A stretch of 64,000 nt of DNA. Origin: Bog-159 sp963843255 (GTDB lineage Bacteria > Acidobacteriota > Terriglobia > Bryobacterales > Bryobacteraceae). This document shows positions 1 through 8,934 of this stretch, in pieces (the first letter of the stretch is position 1; every line of letters starts with the position of its first letter). A program made the translations under genes and the position numbers. The stretch covers positions 62,001 through 126,000 of the forward strand of contig CAWJJQ010000001.1 of NCBI GenBank assembly GCA_963843255.1. The letters run 5' to 3'. The notes under the pieces were generated by a model. The model worked only from the letters and a program-made list of their open reading frames with translations. It was not told the origin of the DNA and searched no databases.

Positions 1-704
1 CGAACGCGGACTGAGGCAGGCACTCGGCCGAGGATGCCGTACTTCTCAAGAATCGCGCGCGCCTGGGCGAAGGTGGATTGATCGGGCGCGGTGGGGCCGG
101 AGCCGATCACGTCGAGGTTGTCGCCGATGACATCGGAAAGCAGCAAGGTCAGGACTTTCGCGGGGTAGGCCCGCCGCGCGAGTTGCCCGCCCTTGATTTG
201 GGAGATGTGCTTACGAACGGCATTGATTTCGTGGATGCTGGCGCCGCAGGCCAGCAACAATTTCGTGGTTGCCTGTTTTTCTTCAAGGGTAATGGGATTG
301 GCGGGCAGTGGCAACAGGGCGGAGGCGCCGCCTGAGATCAGGCAGAGGACCAGATCTTCGGCGCCAGCGTTGGCAGCGATTTCGGCGATGCGGCGGGAGC
401 CTTCAACGCCTTGACGGTCGGGGACGGGGTGGCCGCACTCGTTCAACTGGATGCGCCGCAACGGGACCGTGTGGCCGTATTTCACGTTCAGCAGGCCGCC
501 CGAGATGAGGCGCCCGAGGACACGCTCGGCGGCACGGGCCATGGCCGCTCCTGCTTTACCGGCGCCGATCACGTAGATATGGCGGTAGCGCGTGTAATCC
601 TCGCGCTGCAGCCGGCGGAACACTGCCTGGGCCGGATTGGCCGCTTGAAGGGCCGCTTTGAAGATGGCGCGCGCCTGACGACGGAGCTTCGCTTCCAGCT
701 TCAT
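1..704 (-). CDS. Glycerate 2-kinase, MOFRL family (C-terminus outside window)
   Basis: Phosphorylates D-glycerate, feeding glyoxylate or tartronate carbon into lower glycolysis; cytosolic. The reading frame starts with ATG at 704 (MKLEAKLRRQAR) and stays open to base 1, giving about 234 residues of a family usually 400-450 long. Visible family motifs are GAGKAGAAMA near residue 47, GHPVPD, LISGGASALL and IGSGPT, which fit the N-terminal domain of the GckA/TtuD type. Its start overlaps the aroK stop as ATGA, so it is the third gene of a minus-strand operon (SDR, aroK, this gene). The C-terminal MOFRL domain lies beyond the window. Confidence 0.85.
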   Translation of the reverse strand, partial: MKLEAKLRRQARAIFKAALQAANPAQAVFRRLQREDYTRYRHIYVIGAGKAGAAMARAAERVLGRLISGGLLNVKYGHTVPLRRIQLNECGHPVPDRQGVEGSRRIAEIAANAGAEDLVLCLISGGASALLPLPANPITLEEKQATTKLLLACGASIHEINAVRKHISQIKGGQLARRAYPAKVLTLLLSDVIGDNLDVIGSGPTAPDQSTFAQARAILEKYGILGRVPASVRV

Positions 705-1231
705 TTGAACAGAGGCAGGGCTAGGACAGCGGCGACGGCGACGGCCGGATCGTCGCCTTCGATGGGGATGCGGAAATCGGCACGAGCATAGGATCCGCGG
801 CGCACTTCGTATAGCTCGGCGAATTTTTCGGGATCGCGCGCCAGAGGCCGGTGCGCGGCCGGGGCCACCCGCCGTCGCACGGTCTCAAAGGGGCAATCGA
901 GCCAGATGGTGATGCCGTTGTTTTCGACCAGCGCGTAATTCTCTGGCGCCACGATAGCACCGCCGCCTAACGCCAGCACGGTGGGGCGTCCGGCTTCGAT
1001 GGCGCGCACGCGCTGGCGCATGGCTTCGCGTTCCAGGCGGCGGAACTCAGGTTCGCCGCGGGTCTCGAAAATCTCGACGATGGTGGCGCCGTGGGCGGCT
1101 TCGATCTCGGCATCGAGGTCGACGAAGTGCCAACCCAACCGGTCGGCCAGAAGACGGCCAATGGTACTTTTGCCGGAACCCATGAATCCGACGAGATAGA
1201 TGCCGGGGGTGCGTTTGAGCTTGAGGATCAT
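701..1231 (-). CDS. aroK: Shikimate kinase
   Basis: ATP-dependent phosphorylation of shikimate to shikimate 3-phosphate in the chorismate pathway; cytosolic. 176 residues, the usual length. Walker A GFMGSGKST lies at residues 15-23, the shikimate-binding DLDAEIE follows at about 38, and the GGG motif (LALGGGA) is near residue 87. The LID region RPLARDPEKF is present. It overlaps the upstream SDR gene by four bases (ATGA) and the downstream glycerate kinase by four bases, which implies translational coupling in one transcript. Confidence 0.95.
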   Translation of the reverse strand: MILKLKRTPGIYLVGFMGSGKSTIGRLLADRLGWHFVDLDAEIEAAHGATIVEIFETRGEPEFRRLEREAMRQRVRAIEAGRPTVLALGGGAIVAPENYALVENNGITIWLDCPFETVRRRVAPAAHRPLARDPEKFAELYEVRRGSYARADFRIPIEGDDPAVAVAAVLALPLFK

Positions 1232-2001
1232 ACGTCGTGCAACATGGCGGCCAGCCGGCTATCGACCAGAGATGGGAACAGCCGCTCCGCGAAGACGAAG
1301 AGCCAGCCGAACCACGGAGCCATGACGGTGCGGGCATCACGCTCGACGCCGCGGGCGATGGCTTCGGCACATTGATCGGGAGTGATGGCGGCAGTTTTAC
1401 GGCGCGCGATTTTGGCCGGCGGCGCTCCGCTCAGCGCATGTTGATGGAAGTTCGTGCGCACGTAGCCGGGGCAAACCGTCATGGTGTGGATGCCATCGTT
1501 CTTCAGTTCCATGCGCAGGCCGTCGGTGAGGGAGCAGAGCGCGTACTTGGATGCCGAATAGATGGTGAGCCAGGGTAGTGTGGCGCGTCCGGCCACCGAG
1601 GAGACATTCACGATGACGCCGGAGGCGCGCTTCCGCATATGCGGCGTGACCAGCTGGATCAAGGCCAGCGGTACGAAGAAATTGAGTTCGAAGAGGCGGC
1701 GCGCGTCGTCCAGCGGCGCCTTCCAGGCGGGATCGTACAGGCCCATGCCGGCATTGTTGATGAGGATATCGATGGCGCCGAACCGCGCGATCGTAGCGGC
1801 CACGGCGGTCTCGCGAATCTCGGGCAGCGTCAGGTCCCCGGCGGTGATCAGCGCATCGGGGCCGCCGGCGATTTTCAACTTATCCGCGGAACGCGCCACC
1901 AGCGACAGGCGCGCGCCGCGCTCGCGAAATACGCGGGCGCAGGCCGCTCCGATGCCTTCGGAAGCCCCGGTAATCAGGACCACTTTACCTTCGATATGCA
2001 T
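1228..2001 (-). CDS. Short-chain dehydrogenase/reductase (SDR)
   Basis: Classical SDR, about 257 residues, NAD(P)-dependent oxidoreductase of unknown substrate. The cofactor motif TGASEGIG starts at residue 11; NNAG is near 87; the catalytic Ser (VSSVAG) and YSASK with the Tyr/Lys pair follow. The C-terminal hydrophobic stretch (APWFGWLFVFAERLFP) may associate with membrane, as in some lipid-acting SDRs. A TTG two codons upstream (2007) is an alternative start; ATG at 2001 was preferred. First gene of the operon with aroK and glycerate kinase, divergent from the Lon-domain gene. Confidence 0.85.
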   Translation of the reverse strand: MHIEGKVVLITGASEGIGAACARVFRERGARLSLVARSADKLKIAGGPDALITAGDLTLPEIRETAVAATIARFGAIDILINNAGMGLYDPAWKAPLDDARRLFELNFFVPLALIQLVTPHMRKRASGVIVNVSSVAGRATLPWLTIYSASKYALCSLTDGLRMELKNDGIHTMTVCPGYVRTNFHQHALSGAPPAKIARRKTAAITPDQCAEAIARGVERDARTVMAPWFGWLFVFAERLFPSLVDSRLAAMLHDV

Positions 2002-2045
2002 TTCCAAAGATTGCCCGGACAGGCTTGAGACGCAATAATGGTAGC

Positions 2046-2678
2046 ATGTCCTCGCAGCTTCTCCCGTTGTTCCCGCTGCACGTCGTGGTATTCCCGCGAA
2101 CCCGCCTGCCGCTGCACATTTTCGAGGACCGCTACAAGGAAATGGTGGGTGGAGCTTTGCGCGAGAACTCGGAATTCGGCATCGTGCTGGCGAGGGACGA
2201 CGGCATCGTGAACGCCGGATGCACGGTGATCGTGGAGAAAGTGTTGAAGAGCTACCCGGACGGGAAGATGGACCTCATCACGTTGGGGCGGCGGCGATTC
2301 GAAGTGATGATGCTTAACGAAGAAAAGGAATTTCTGCGCGGCGAGGTACAGTTTTTCGACGACGACGAGGAGGCGCCCCCACCGCTCGAGCTGCAGCACA
2401 TGGCCTTGACCCAATATAAGAGCCTGCTGGAATCGGGCGTACTGAAGCAGGTAACGCCGGAACCGGATCTGGACGATAAGCAGTTGAGCTTTCAACTGGC
2501 GCAGGGGCTTCAAGATCCGGATTTTCTGCACGGACTGCTGCGTACGCGGTCGGAAGCGCAGCGGCTGCGCGCGCTCAGCGATTTTCTTTCGCAATACATC
2601 CCGCGGCAGCGGCACATTGCGCGGGTGCGGCAGGTAGCGCCGGGAAACGGATACGGCGGCAAGCCCACCGGCGTGTGA
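2046..2678 (+). CDS. LON substrate-binding (N-terminal) domain protein
   Basis: Stand-alone homologue of the N-terminal substrate-binding domain of Lon protease, without ATPase or protease parts. The start of the mature fold is clear in LLPLFPLHVVVFPRTRLPLHIFE, with FEDRYKEM and the GIV / GCTV strands following. 210 residues, as usual for these proteins; their cellular role is poorly defined. ATG at 2046 is preferred to the ATG 21 bases upstream because the domain begins directly after it. Transcribed divergently from the SDR-aroK operon and followed after 7 bases by a TonB-like gene. Confidence 0.85.
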   Translation: MSSQLLPLFPLHVVVFPRTRLPLHIFEDRYKEMVGGALRENSEFGIVLARDDGIVNAGCTVIVEKVLKSYPDGKMDLITLGRRRFEVMMLNEEKEFLRGEVQFFDDDEEAPPPLELQHMALTQYKSLLESGVLKQVTPEPDLDDKQLSFQLAQGLQDPDFLHGLLRTRSEAQRLRALSDFLSQYIPRQRHIARVRQVAPGNGYGGKPTGV

Positions 2679-2685
2679 ACCAGAC

Positions 2686-4176
2686 ATGTTTGTACGACCC
2701 AGGCCCGCCCCTTTCGCAGTTTCGTTATTGACGCACGGGCTGATCCTTGCGTGGGTGAGTTCCGGCCCCGTGGTTGAGAAGCCGAAGTCACTCTACGCGC
2801 TGACCATCGCGCCGCACCAGAGCAAGCTGGTGTGGTACAACTTTCGCGAAAAGCTGCCGGAGGTGTCGCCGACCGCGATGAGCAAGCCGCTCGAGCGGCC
2901 GCGCGCGGAGGTGAAGATCGCATCGCAGGAGATTATGGCGGGCACCGCGAAGGCGCCGCGGGCGCGCCAATTCATCTGGCAGCCGGCGCCGAAGCTGGAG
3001 ATGCAGAAGGATGTGAGCTCGCCGAACCTGCTGGCGTTTCATCCACCGCACGTAGAGCCGCCGCACGTGGAGGCGCCGCCGAAGCCGAAAGTGTTCGTGC
3101 CGCCGGTGGAGGCGCCGAAACCTGTGGCGGGCGCGCTTGCGGTGGCCGCGCCTCCGGAAATTCGCACGGCCAACAACGCCGCCAGCCCAGGGAATGTGCT
3201 CGGCATGCAGCCGGTGAAGGCGCAACCGCGAAACTTCGTGGCTCCGCGCGCCGGAGAGCCGGAGAATAAGGCTGCCGCTGCGCTGCCGGAGGCGCCCGCA
3301 GTCGCCGCTAACCTGGCGGCGCCCACCGTGAACCTGGGCAAGATGCCGGTGGCTCCGCACCGTGATTTTGTGGCGCCCGCGGGCCGCGCGAAGCCCAGCG
3401 CGCTGGGTCCCGCATTGCCGGATGCGCCGGCGTTGCCGGAAACGGGGGCGGCCGTGAGTGTGGCGATCGTGGGTCTCGATCCCAAGGTGAACGTGCCTGC
3501 GCCGGCGCCGGAAGGGTCGCGCAATGCGCAGTTCGCAGCGGGACCGCAGCCGCGGCCCGGCGCGGCGGAGCCATCCGCGGAAGGCGGGATCATCAGCGTC
3601 CCGGGCCTGCTGGTGCACAATGGGACCACGGATACCAAGCCGGCGCTGATGGCGCGCGCGCCTGCACCCACCGCGTTGGCCAATTTACGGGCGGCGGTGC
3701 ACAGCGCGCTACCGGCAGCGCCGGCGGCCGGACCGCATCCCACCGCCATGCGCGTGACCAGCGCGCCGGAACCCATGCTCGACGGGCGCGAGATTTACGC
3801 CATGTCGATCCAGATGCCGAACACGACCAGCTACACGGGAAGCTGGATGGTCTGGTTCGCGGCGCGGGAACGGGATACGGCGGCGCAATCGGCCTTGTCG
3901 GCGCCGGTCCCGCTGCGCAAGGTGGATCCCAAATATTATCCGGCGGCGATCGCGGACAGGGTGGAGGGGAAGGTGCGCCTGGCGGCGGTGATCAGGGCCG
4001 ACGGGCAGGTGGTTTCGGTGAAAGTGCTGCAGCACCTGGACGACCGGCTGGACCACAGCGCCCAAGAAGCCATGGACAAATGGCTGTTTGAGCCCGCCAC
4101 GCGCGCGGGACAAGCGGTGGATGTGGACGCGGTGATCGAGATCCCCTTCCGGCTCGCGCCCAAGACCGCGAAATGA
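2686..4176 (+). CDS. TonB C-terminal domain protein with long Pro/Ala-rich spacer
   Basis: 496 residues. A weak N-terminal hydrophobic segment (APFAVSLLTHGLILAWV, residues 8-24) could anchor it in the inner membrane. About residues 60-360 are proline/alanine-rich low-complexity sequence able to span the periplasm. The C-terminal ~90 residues fit a TonB domain: VDPKYYPAAIADRVEGKVRL, a short VSVKVL strand, then AQEAMDKWLFEPA. Such proteins carry proton-motive energy to outer-membrane transporters or act as periplasmic linkers. No ExbB/ExbD genes are adjacent, so its partner is unknown. It overlaps the HAD gene by four bases. Confidence 0.8.
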   Translation: MFVRPRPAPFAVSLLTHGLILAWVSSGPVVEKPKSLYALTIAPHQSKLVWYNFREKLPEVSPTAMSKPLERPRAEVKIASQEIMAGTAKAPRARQFIWQPAPKLEMQKDVSSPNLLAFHPPHVEPPHVEAPPKPKVFVPPVEAPKPVAGALAVAAPPEIRTANNAASPGNVLGMQPVKAQPRNFVAPRAGEPENKAAAALPEAPAVAANLAAPTVNLGKMPVAPHRDFVAPAGRAKPSALGPALPDAPALPETGAAVSVAIVGLDPKVNVPAPAPEGSRNAQFAAGPQPRPGAAEPSAEGGIISVPGLLVHNGTTDTKPALMARAPAPTALANLRAAVHSALPAAPAAGPHPTAMRVTSAPEPMLDGREIYAMSIQMPNTTSYTGSWMVWFAARERDTAAQSALSAPVPLRKVDPKYYPAAIADRVEGKVRLAAVIRADGQVVSVKVLQHLDDRLDHSAQEAMDKWLFEPATRAGQAVDVDAVIEIPFRLAPKTAK

Positions 4177-4859
4177 CGCGCCAATATTTAATCATCGACG
4201 CGGACGATACGCTTTGGGAGAATAACATCTACTTTGAACAGGCGTTCGACGAGTTCGTAGAATATCTGGACCACTCCACGCTTACGCCAACGGAGATTCG
4301 CGCGGTGTTGGACGAGATCGAAGTAGTGAACGCCAAGATTCATGGCTACGGTTCATTGAATTTCGGGCGCAACCTGCGGCAGTGCTACGAGCACCTCGTG
4401 GAGCGCGAGGTGCGCGCGGAGGACCTGGCGGCGGTGATGTCGTTCGCTGAGCGCATCCTGGATTGCCCGATGGAGGTGATCGAAGGCGTGCCAGAGACGC
4501 TCGCATACCTGGTCTCGCGGCACGATTTGACGCTGTTCACCAAGGGACATCCGGAAGAGCAGAAGTTGAAGATCGACCGCTCGGGGCTGGGCACGCATTT
4601 CGGCCACACGGCCATTGTGAAGGAGAAGGATGTGGCGGCGTACCGGCGGCTGGTGGAGGAGCGCGGCATTGATCCCGAGCGGGCGTGGATGATGGGGAAC
4701 AGCGCGAAATCGGACGTCAATCCGGCGCTTGAAGCGGGGTTGAATGCGGTGTTCATTCCGCATCCGCACACGTGGAGGCTGGAACGGGAGGAGATCCGGT
4801 CGGGCAAGGGCAAGCTGTTGCGGGTGGCGCGGTTTGCGGAATTGAAGGAACATTTTTAA
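4173..4859 (+). CDS. HAD-family hydrolase
   Basis: Haloacid-dehalogenase superfamily phosphatase, 228 residues. Motif I is DADDT at residues 9-13 (nucleophile Asp and acid/base Asp), motif II is the Thr in LFTKG, the motif III Lys is in IVKEKD, and motif IV is in MGNSAKSDVNPA. The helical insertion between motifs I and II is a C1-type cap. The substrate cannot be read from sequence. Its ATG overlaps the stop of the TonB-like gene (ATGA), suggesting co-translation. Confidence 0.85.
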   Translation: MTRQYLIIDADDTLWENNIYFEQAFDEFVEYLDHSTLTPTEIRAVLDEIEVVNAKIHGYGSLNFGRNLRQCYEHLVEREVRAEDLAAVMSFAERILDCPMEVIEGVPETLAYLVSRHDLTLFTKGHPEEQKLKIDRSGLGTHFGHTAIVKEKDVAAYRRLVEERGIDPERAWMMGNSAKSDVNPALEAGLNAVFIPHPHTWRLEREEIRSGKGKLLRVARFAELKEHF

Positions 4860-4861
4860 AA

Positions 4862-4944
4862 GCGCAAAGGGGCGCGAGTCCGCGCCGCCAAGGAGGATAG
4901 GCACTCGCGAGATCGTGGCGGCGCGGCCGTGGCCCGTTTTGCGC
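4862..4944. repeat. Large imperfect inverted repeat between HAD and DinB genes
   Basis: The 102-bp gap is dominated by one nested palindrome. The outer arms 4862-4873 (GCGCAAAGGGGC) and 4932-4944 (GCCCGTTTTGCGC) are near complementary; the inner arms 4880-4889 (CCGCGCCGCC) and 4917-4926 (GGCGGCGCGG) are perfectly complementary. It could fold as a transcript hairpin or a cruciform. There is no run of T after it, so a simple intrinsic terminator is not supported. Confidence 0.6.
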
Positions 4945-4961
4945 GTTAAAAGGAGTAGGAC

Positions 4962-5474
4962 ATGGTTTCGGCGGACTTAGTGCGATCTCATATCGATTAC
5001 TCGGCGTGGGCCAGCGCGCAACTGGTAGCGGCGGCCACAGAGCTGACCCAGGACGAGATCATGCGGGATTTCGGCACGGCGGACAAGAGTGTGCTGGGAA
5101 CGCTCGTCCACCTGTTCGGCGCGGACCGGGTGTGGCTGTCGCGGCTGAAACAGGAACCCGCGAACGTGTTTCTGACGGAGGCGGATTACCAGCTTGCGGT
5201 CCTGCAGAACGATTGGCCCGCGCTTTACCGGCGATGGAAAGAGTGGGCGGCGGGAATATCGGACGCCGATGCGCGTGCGGAAGTGGATTACAAGGACATG
5301 CGCGGCAATCCGTACCGGCAGCCGGTGGGTCCGCTGGTGCTGCACGTAGTCAATCACGGGACACACCATCGCGGGCAGGTCTCCGGATTCCTGCGGGCGA
5401 TGGGTCACACGCCGCCGAAGCTGGACCTGGTGTTCTACTATCGCCAGCTACAGGCTAGTTCCATAGCCGGTTGA
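4962..5474 (+). CDS. DinB family protein (putative metal-dependent thiol S-transferase fold)
   Basis: 170 residues forming the four-helix DinB fold. The metal-ligand pattern is the His in GTLVHLFGADRVW near residue 50 and the two His of NHGTHHRGQ near 131-137. Proteins of this family are related to bacillithiol or mycothiol transferases and are often stress-linked; the actual substrate is unknown. A strong Shine-Dalgarno, AAAAGGAG, lies eight bases before the ATG. The 3' end overlaps the convergent symporter gene by 20 bp. Confidence 0.85.
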   Translation: MVSADLVRSHIDYSAWASAQLVAAATELTQDEIMRDFGTADKSVLGTLVHLFGADRVWLSRLKQEPANVFLTEADYQLAVLQNDWPALYRRWKEWAAGISDADARAEVDYKDMRGNPYRQPVGPLVLHVVNHGTHHRGQVSGFLRAMGHTPPKLDLVFYYRQLQASSIAG

Positions 5475-7257
5475 CCACGCGGATCAAGATCGTGCCGGTG
5501 ACCAGGAAGATGGCCAGCAAGGCGAAGGCATAGCCCATGCGTCCGTACAGAAAGTTGCCTACCGTAAATAGCGCGGACCAGATCATCAGGCAGCCCGTGG
5601 ACCAGCCAAGCAGCGATAGCGGAATGTTTTCGTGCTGCGCCCAGGTAGCCGCCTCGGCTTGCGAGATGCCCGCTTTTTCACGCACGCGACGCCAGCCGGG
5701 ACCGAACGGGTGTATTTTTTTGTAGAAAGTGATCAGAGTCTGATCATCGGTCTGCGGACCGAAATAAGCGGTGGCGACCCAGCAAACGGTGGTGAAGGCG
5801 ACCGTGATCAGTAATTGCTGGTAAGTGCCGACGACGATGCCGGTCTTGTCGAGAATCAGAAAGACAACCGAGATCCCGAACGAACTGGACATCGCCACCA
5901 CTTCGCACCAGGCGGTAATTCGCCACCAGAACCAGCGCATCAGGTAGAGCAAGCCTGTGCCGGCTCCCACCTGCAGGATGAGGCTGAAGCTTTGCTTGGC
6001 TGTGTCTAAGGCGAAGACCAGCGCTGAAGATGCGACGAAGAGAAGGACGATAGCCAACCGGCCGGCCATCACGTAGTGCTTATCCGGCTGGCCTGTGTTG
6101 ATGAAACGGCGGTAGAAGTCATGCACCAGGTAAGACGCGCCCCAGTTCAAGTGCGTGAGAATGGTCGACGAATTGGCGGCGATCAGGCCGCCCAGCATCA
6201 GCCCCATCCAACCCACGGGAAGGAACCGCAACATGGCTGGAAAAGCGATGTCGTGACCCACCAGCCTCGGGTCGAGATTAGGGAAGGATCTCTGAATGTC
6301 CGATAACTGGGGATAAACAATCAACGAGGCCAGTCCTACCAGGATCCAGGGCCAAGGGCGCATCACATAGTGCGCGACGTTGAAAAACAGCGTAGCGCCC
6401 AGGGCGTCCTTCTCCGACTTGGATGCCAGCATGCGCTGCGCGATGTAACTGCCCCCGCCGGGTTCCGCGCCCGGATACCAGACGGCCCACCACTGCACGG
6501 CGAGGGGCATGACGAAGATAGCCACCGCCAGATCCCAGTTGCTGGTGAAATCCGGGAGCATGTTCAGATAGTTCAAGCCGCCGGGCCCGTGCATGTGGGA
6601 GAGCTTTTCGACCAGCCCGTGCATGCCGCCCACCTGCGGCAACTCGACAGCGAAATAAGCGGCGGCGATGACGGCGGACATCTTGATGAAGAACTGGATC
6701 ATGTCGATGACCAGCACGCCCCAAAGCCCGGAATGCGCGGCGAAGACCACGTTCAGCAGGCCCACTGCGAGCAGCGTCTGCCAGCGGGGAAAGCCGAACA
6801 GGACCGCGGCAATCTTGACGGCGGCCAGGTTGACAGTGGCCATGATCATGCAGTTGAAGAAGAAGCCGAGGTAGACGGCGCGGAAGCCGCGCACCGCGCT
6901 GGCGGCCTTGCCGGAGTAGCGCTGCTCGTAAAACTCGAGGTCGGTGAGGACGCCGGAGCGGCGCCAGAGACGCGCATAAAAGAAGACCGTGGCGACGCCG
7001 GTTAGGGTGAAGGCCCACCATTGCCAGTTGCCGGCGACGCCCTGGGTGCGGACGAAGTTGGCGACCAGGTTGGGCGTATCGCTCGAAAACGTCGTCGCGA
7101 CCATCGACAGGCCGGCCAGCCACCAGGGCACCGAGCGGCCGGAGGCGAAGAATTCGGAGGTGCTCTTGCCGGAGCGCTTTCCGAAGAAGAGGGCGGGTAC
7201 GAAGCAAATGAGGATGGAAGCGGCGGCGATTACCCAATCAAGTGTGTGGAGATGCAT
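5455..7257 (-). CDS. Sodium:solute symporter (SSS family)
   Basis: Multi-pass inner-membrane transporter, 600 residues, with about 13-14 hydrophobic segments. Family features include the early GKRSGKSTSEFFASGRS segment and the Na+-site region FSSDTPN, both typical of SGLT-type carriers. The start ATG at 7257 follows AAGGAG. The first 20 bases overlap the end of galK, so the pair is almost certainly co-transcribed, which suggests galactose or another hexose as the substrate (inference from context only). Convergent with dinB at the 3' end. Confidence 0.9.
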   Translation of the reverse strand: MHLHTLDWVIAAASILICFVPALFFGKRSGKSTSEFFASGRSVPWWLAGLSMVATTFSSDTPNLVANFVRTQGVAGNWQWWAFTLTGVATVFFYARLWRRSGVLTDLEFYEQRYSGKAASAVRGFRAVYLGFFFNCMIMATVNLAAVKIAAVLFGFPRWQTLLAVGLLNVVFAAHSGLWGVLVIDMIQFFIKMSAVIAAAYFAVELPQVGGMHGLVEKLSHMHGPGGLNYLNMLPDFTSNWDLAVAIFVMPLAVQWWAVWYPGAEPGGGSYIAQRMLASKSEKDALGATLFFNVAHYVMRPWPWILVGLASLIVYPQLSDIQRSFPNLDPRLVGHDIAFPAMLRFLPVGWMGLMLGGLIAANSSTILTHLNWGASYLVHDFYRRFINTGQPDKHYVMAGRLAIVLLFVASSALVFALDTAKQSFSLILQVGAGTGLLYLMRWFWWRITAWCEVVAMSSSFGISVVFLILDKTGIVVGTYQQLLITVAFTTVCWVATAYFGPQTDDQTLITFYKKIHPFGPGWRRVREKAGISQAEAATWAQHENIPLSLLGWSTGCLMIWSALFTVGNFLYGRMGYAFALLAIFLVTGTILIRVVNRLWN

Positions 7258-8461
7258 CGAGCTCCTTCATGGAAAATAGAGCGCCGGGTCCAGGTTCGGC
7301 GTGGATCAGGTGCATGCGCTCGTCGAACTGCGGCAATCCAGCATAGTAACGCTCAATCAACCTACCGCGCACGGCGGGCAGATCGGGCGCCAGGCAAAAG
7401 ACCACGGCACAGCCTCCGAAACCGGCGCCGGTGAGGCGCGCGCCCAGGGCGCCGGATAGCATGGCGGCATCCACCAGGCGGTCGAGCGCGGCGCTGCTGA
7501 CGTGCAGGCGGTCGCGCAGGCTGCCGTGCGAAGCCGAGAGTAGCGCTCCGAAGGCCGCGGGATCGTCGCTCTCCATGGCGTCGACGGCCGCACGGACGCG
7601 GAGGGCTTCGCTCGTGACATGCAGGAAACTGTCGCGCTCTTCGGCGGTCAGCGGGCGGGTGATTTCTTCGAGCTGCGCTTCCGTGCGGTTGCCGATGGCG
7701 ACCCGATAGGAGGGGTATCCGAGGCGTTGGAGCGCGGTGGTGCCGGCCACGCGGCGGGCATTGTACAGTTGGCGCGCGCCGCCGGATTTCTCGGCGACCG
7801 TCAGGCTGTGCGCGACCAGAAAGGCCCATTGTTGGGGAACCGGAATGGCGCGGATGGCTAGGGGGGCGAACTCGATGAGCGAGGCGCAGCCTTCGCGCGA
7901 GGCCAGGGAGGCAGCGTGATCCATGCCGCCGCCGCGAGTGCCCACGAATTGCTCACCTTCGGGCAGAATCTCCATTAACTGCTCAAAAACGGGCTCAATT
8001 CCATTGGCACGAAGCAGACTCAGGGTGACGGCTACGATCAGAGCTGAGGAGGACGATAAGCCGGCGGCGGGGGGCAGGTCGGAGACGATAGCCGCGTCGA
8101 TACCCCGCCCGACGCCCCATTTCTGCGCGGTGGCGCGCGCGGCGGCGCGCAGGTAATTCTCCCAATCGCCGGCGGCGGCTGGGGTAAGGTCCGCCATCCA
8201 GGTGAATTGGCGGAGGCCATAGCCGCTATCGCTTACGGCGCGGACCTGGCGATCGTCGCGCGCGCGGAAGGCTACGCGGATCGAGCGCCGCATGGCGATG
8301 GGCAGGACCGGCAGACCGTGATAGTCGATGTGCTCGCCGATCAGGTTTACGCGGCCGGGGGCGGAAATCAGTGCGGTTCCGGCGCCCGGCCCGAAGGCTT
8401 CGGCGAGGAGTGCGTGGGGATCGGGGACGGCGGCCATCGCGGATTTGCTCTGGTTCACCAT
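7238..8461 (-). CDS. galK: Galactokinase
   Basis: ATP-dependent phosphorylation of galactose to galactose 1-phosphate, first step of the Leloir pathway; GHMP kinase superfamily. 407 residues. The galactokinase signature GRVNLIGEHIDYHG is at about 37-50, the ATP-binding PPAAGLSSSSA near 130, and the third motif LTGAGFGGCAV near 340. ATG at 8437 is an alternative start. No galT, galE or galM is visible, so the rest of the pathway must lie elsewhere. It overlaps the symporter gene by 20 bp. Confidence 0.93.
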   Translation of the reverse strand: MVNQSKSAMAAVPDPHALLAEAFGPGAGTALISAPGRVNLIGEHIDYHGLPVLPIAMRRSIRVAFRARDDRQVRAVSDSGYGLRQFTWMADLTPAAAGDWENYLRAAARATAQKWGVGRGIDAAIVSDLPPAAGLSSSSALIVAVTLSLLRANGIEPVFEQLMEILPEGEQFVGTRGGGMDHAASLASREGCASLIEFAPLAIRAIPVPQQWAFLVAHSLTVAEKSGGARQLYNARRVAGTTALQRLGYPSYRVAIGNRTEAQLEEITRPLTAEERDSFLHVTSEALRVRAAVDAMESDDPAAFGALLSASHGSLRDRLHVSSAALDRLVDAAMLSGALGARLTGAGFGGCAVVFCLAPDLPAVRGRLIERYYAGLPQFDERMHLIHAEPGPGALFSMKELDASPHT

Positions 8462-8520
8462 AGCGAGTGGACACGGGTGAAGTCCAGCGGCCCTGGGGCT
8501 TATTGATAAAATGGCCAGCC

Positions 8521-8934
8521 ATGACGACAGTGAATCCGGAAGCGGTGGCGCGCGCCTTTGTGGATGCCATCAACCGGCGGAACGCGGATGAACTCGCCGC
8601 GCTCATGACGGAGGATCACGTGTTCATCGACTCACTCGGGACGCGCGTCACGGGCCGGCAGCAGATGAAAGCGGGTTGGGCAGGCTACTTCAGCATAGTG
8701 CCGGATTACTCGATCACGGTGGAGGAGACTTTGTCATCCGGACCGGTGGTAGTGATGCTAGGGACGGCGCAGGGCACTTACTCAACCGGCGGCGCGCTCA
8801 AGCCAGAGAACCGGTGGCGGACTCCGGCCGCGTGGCGGGCGCTGGTGGCGGGATCGCTTGTTGCGGAGTGGCGCGTGTATGCGGACAACGAGCCGATCCG
8901 GCAGGTTATCCGAGTCTGTTCAGCACAGCCTTAA
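8521..8934 (+). CDS. Nuclear transport factor 2 / SnoaL-like family protein
   Basis: 137-residue alpha+beta-barrel protein. The N-terminal pattern (VARAFVDAINRRNADEL, then LMTEDHVFIDS) and the terminal VAEWRVYADNEPIR strand fit SnoaL-like NTF2 proteins, which include isomerases, hydrolases and non-catalytic binders. The function is not predictable from sequence. ATG at 8521 was chosen because the fold begins right there; the reading frame is open further upstream without homology. Divergent from galK; its 3' end overlaps the convergent DUF4276-like gene by 29 bp. Confidence 0.75.
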   Translation: MTTVNPEAVARAFVDAINRRNADELAALMTEDHVFIDSLGTRVTGRQQMKAGWAGYFSIVPDYSITVEETLSSGPVVVMLGTAQGTYSTGGALKPENRWRTPAAWRALVAGSLVAEWRVYADNEPIRQVIRVCSAQP

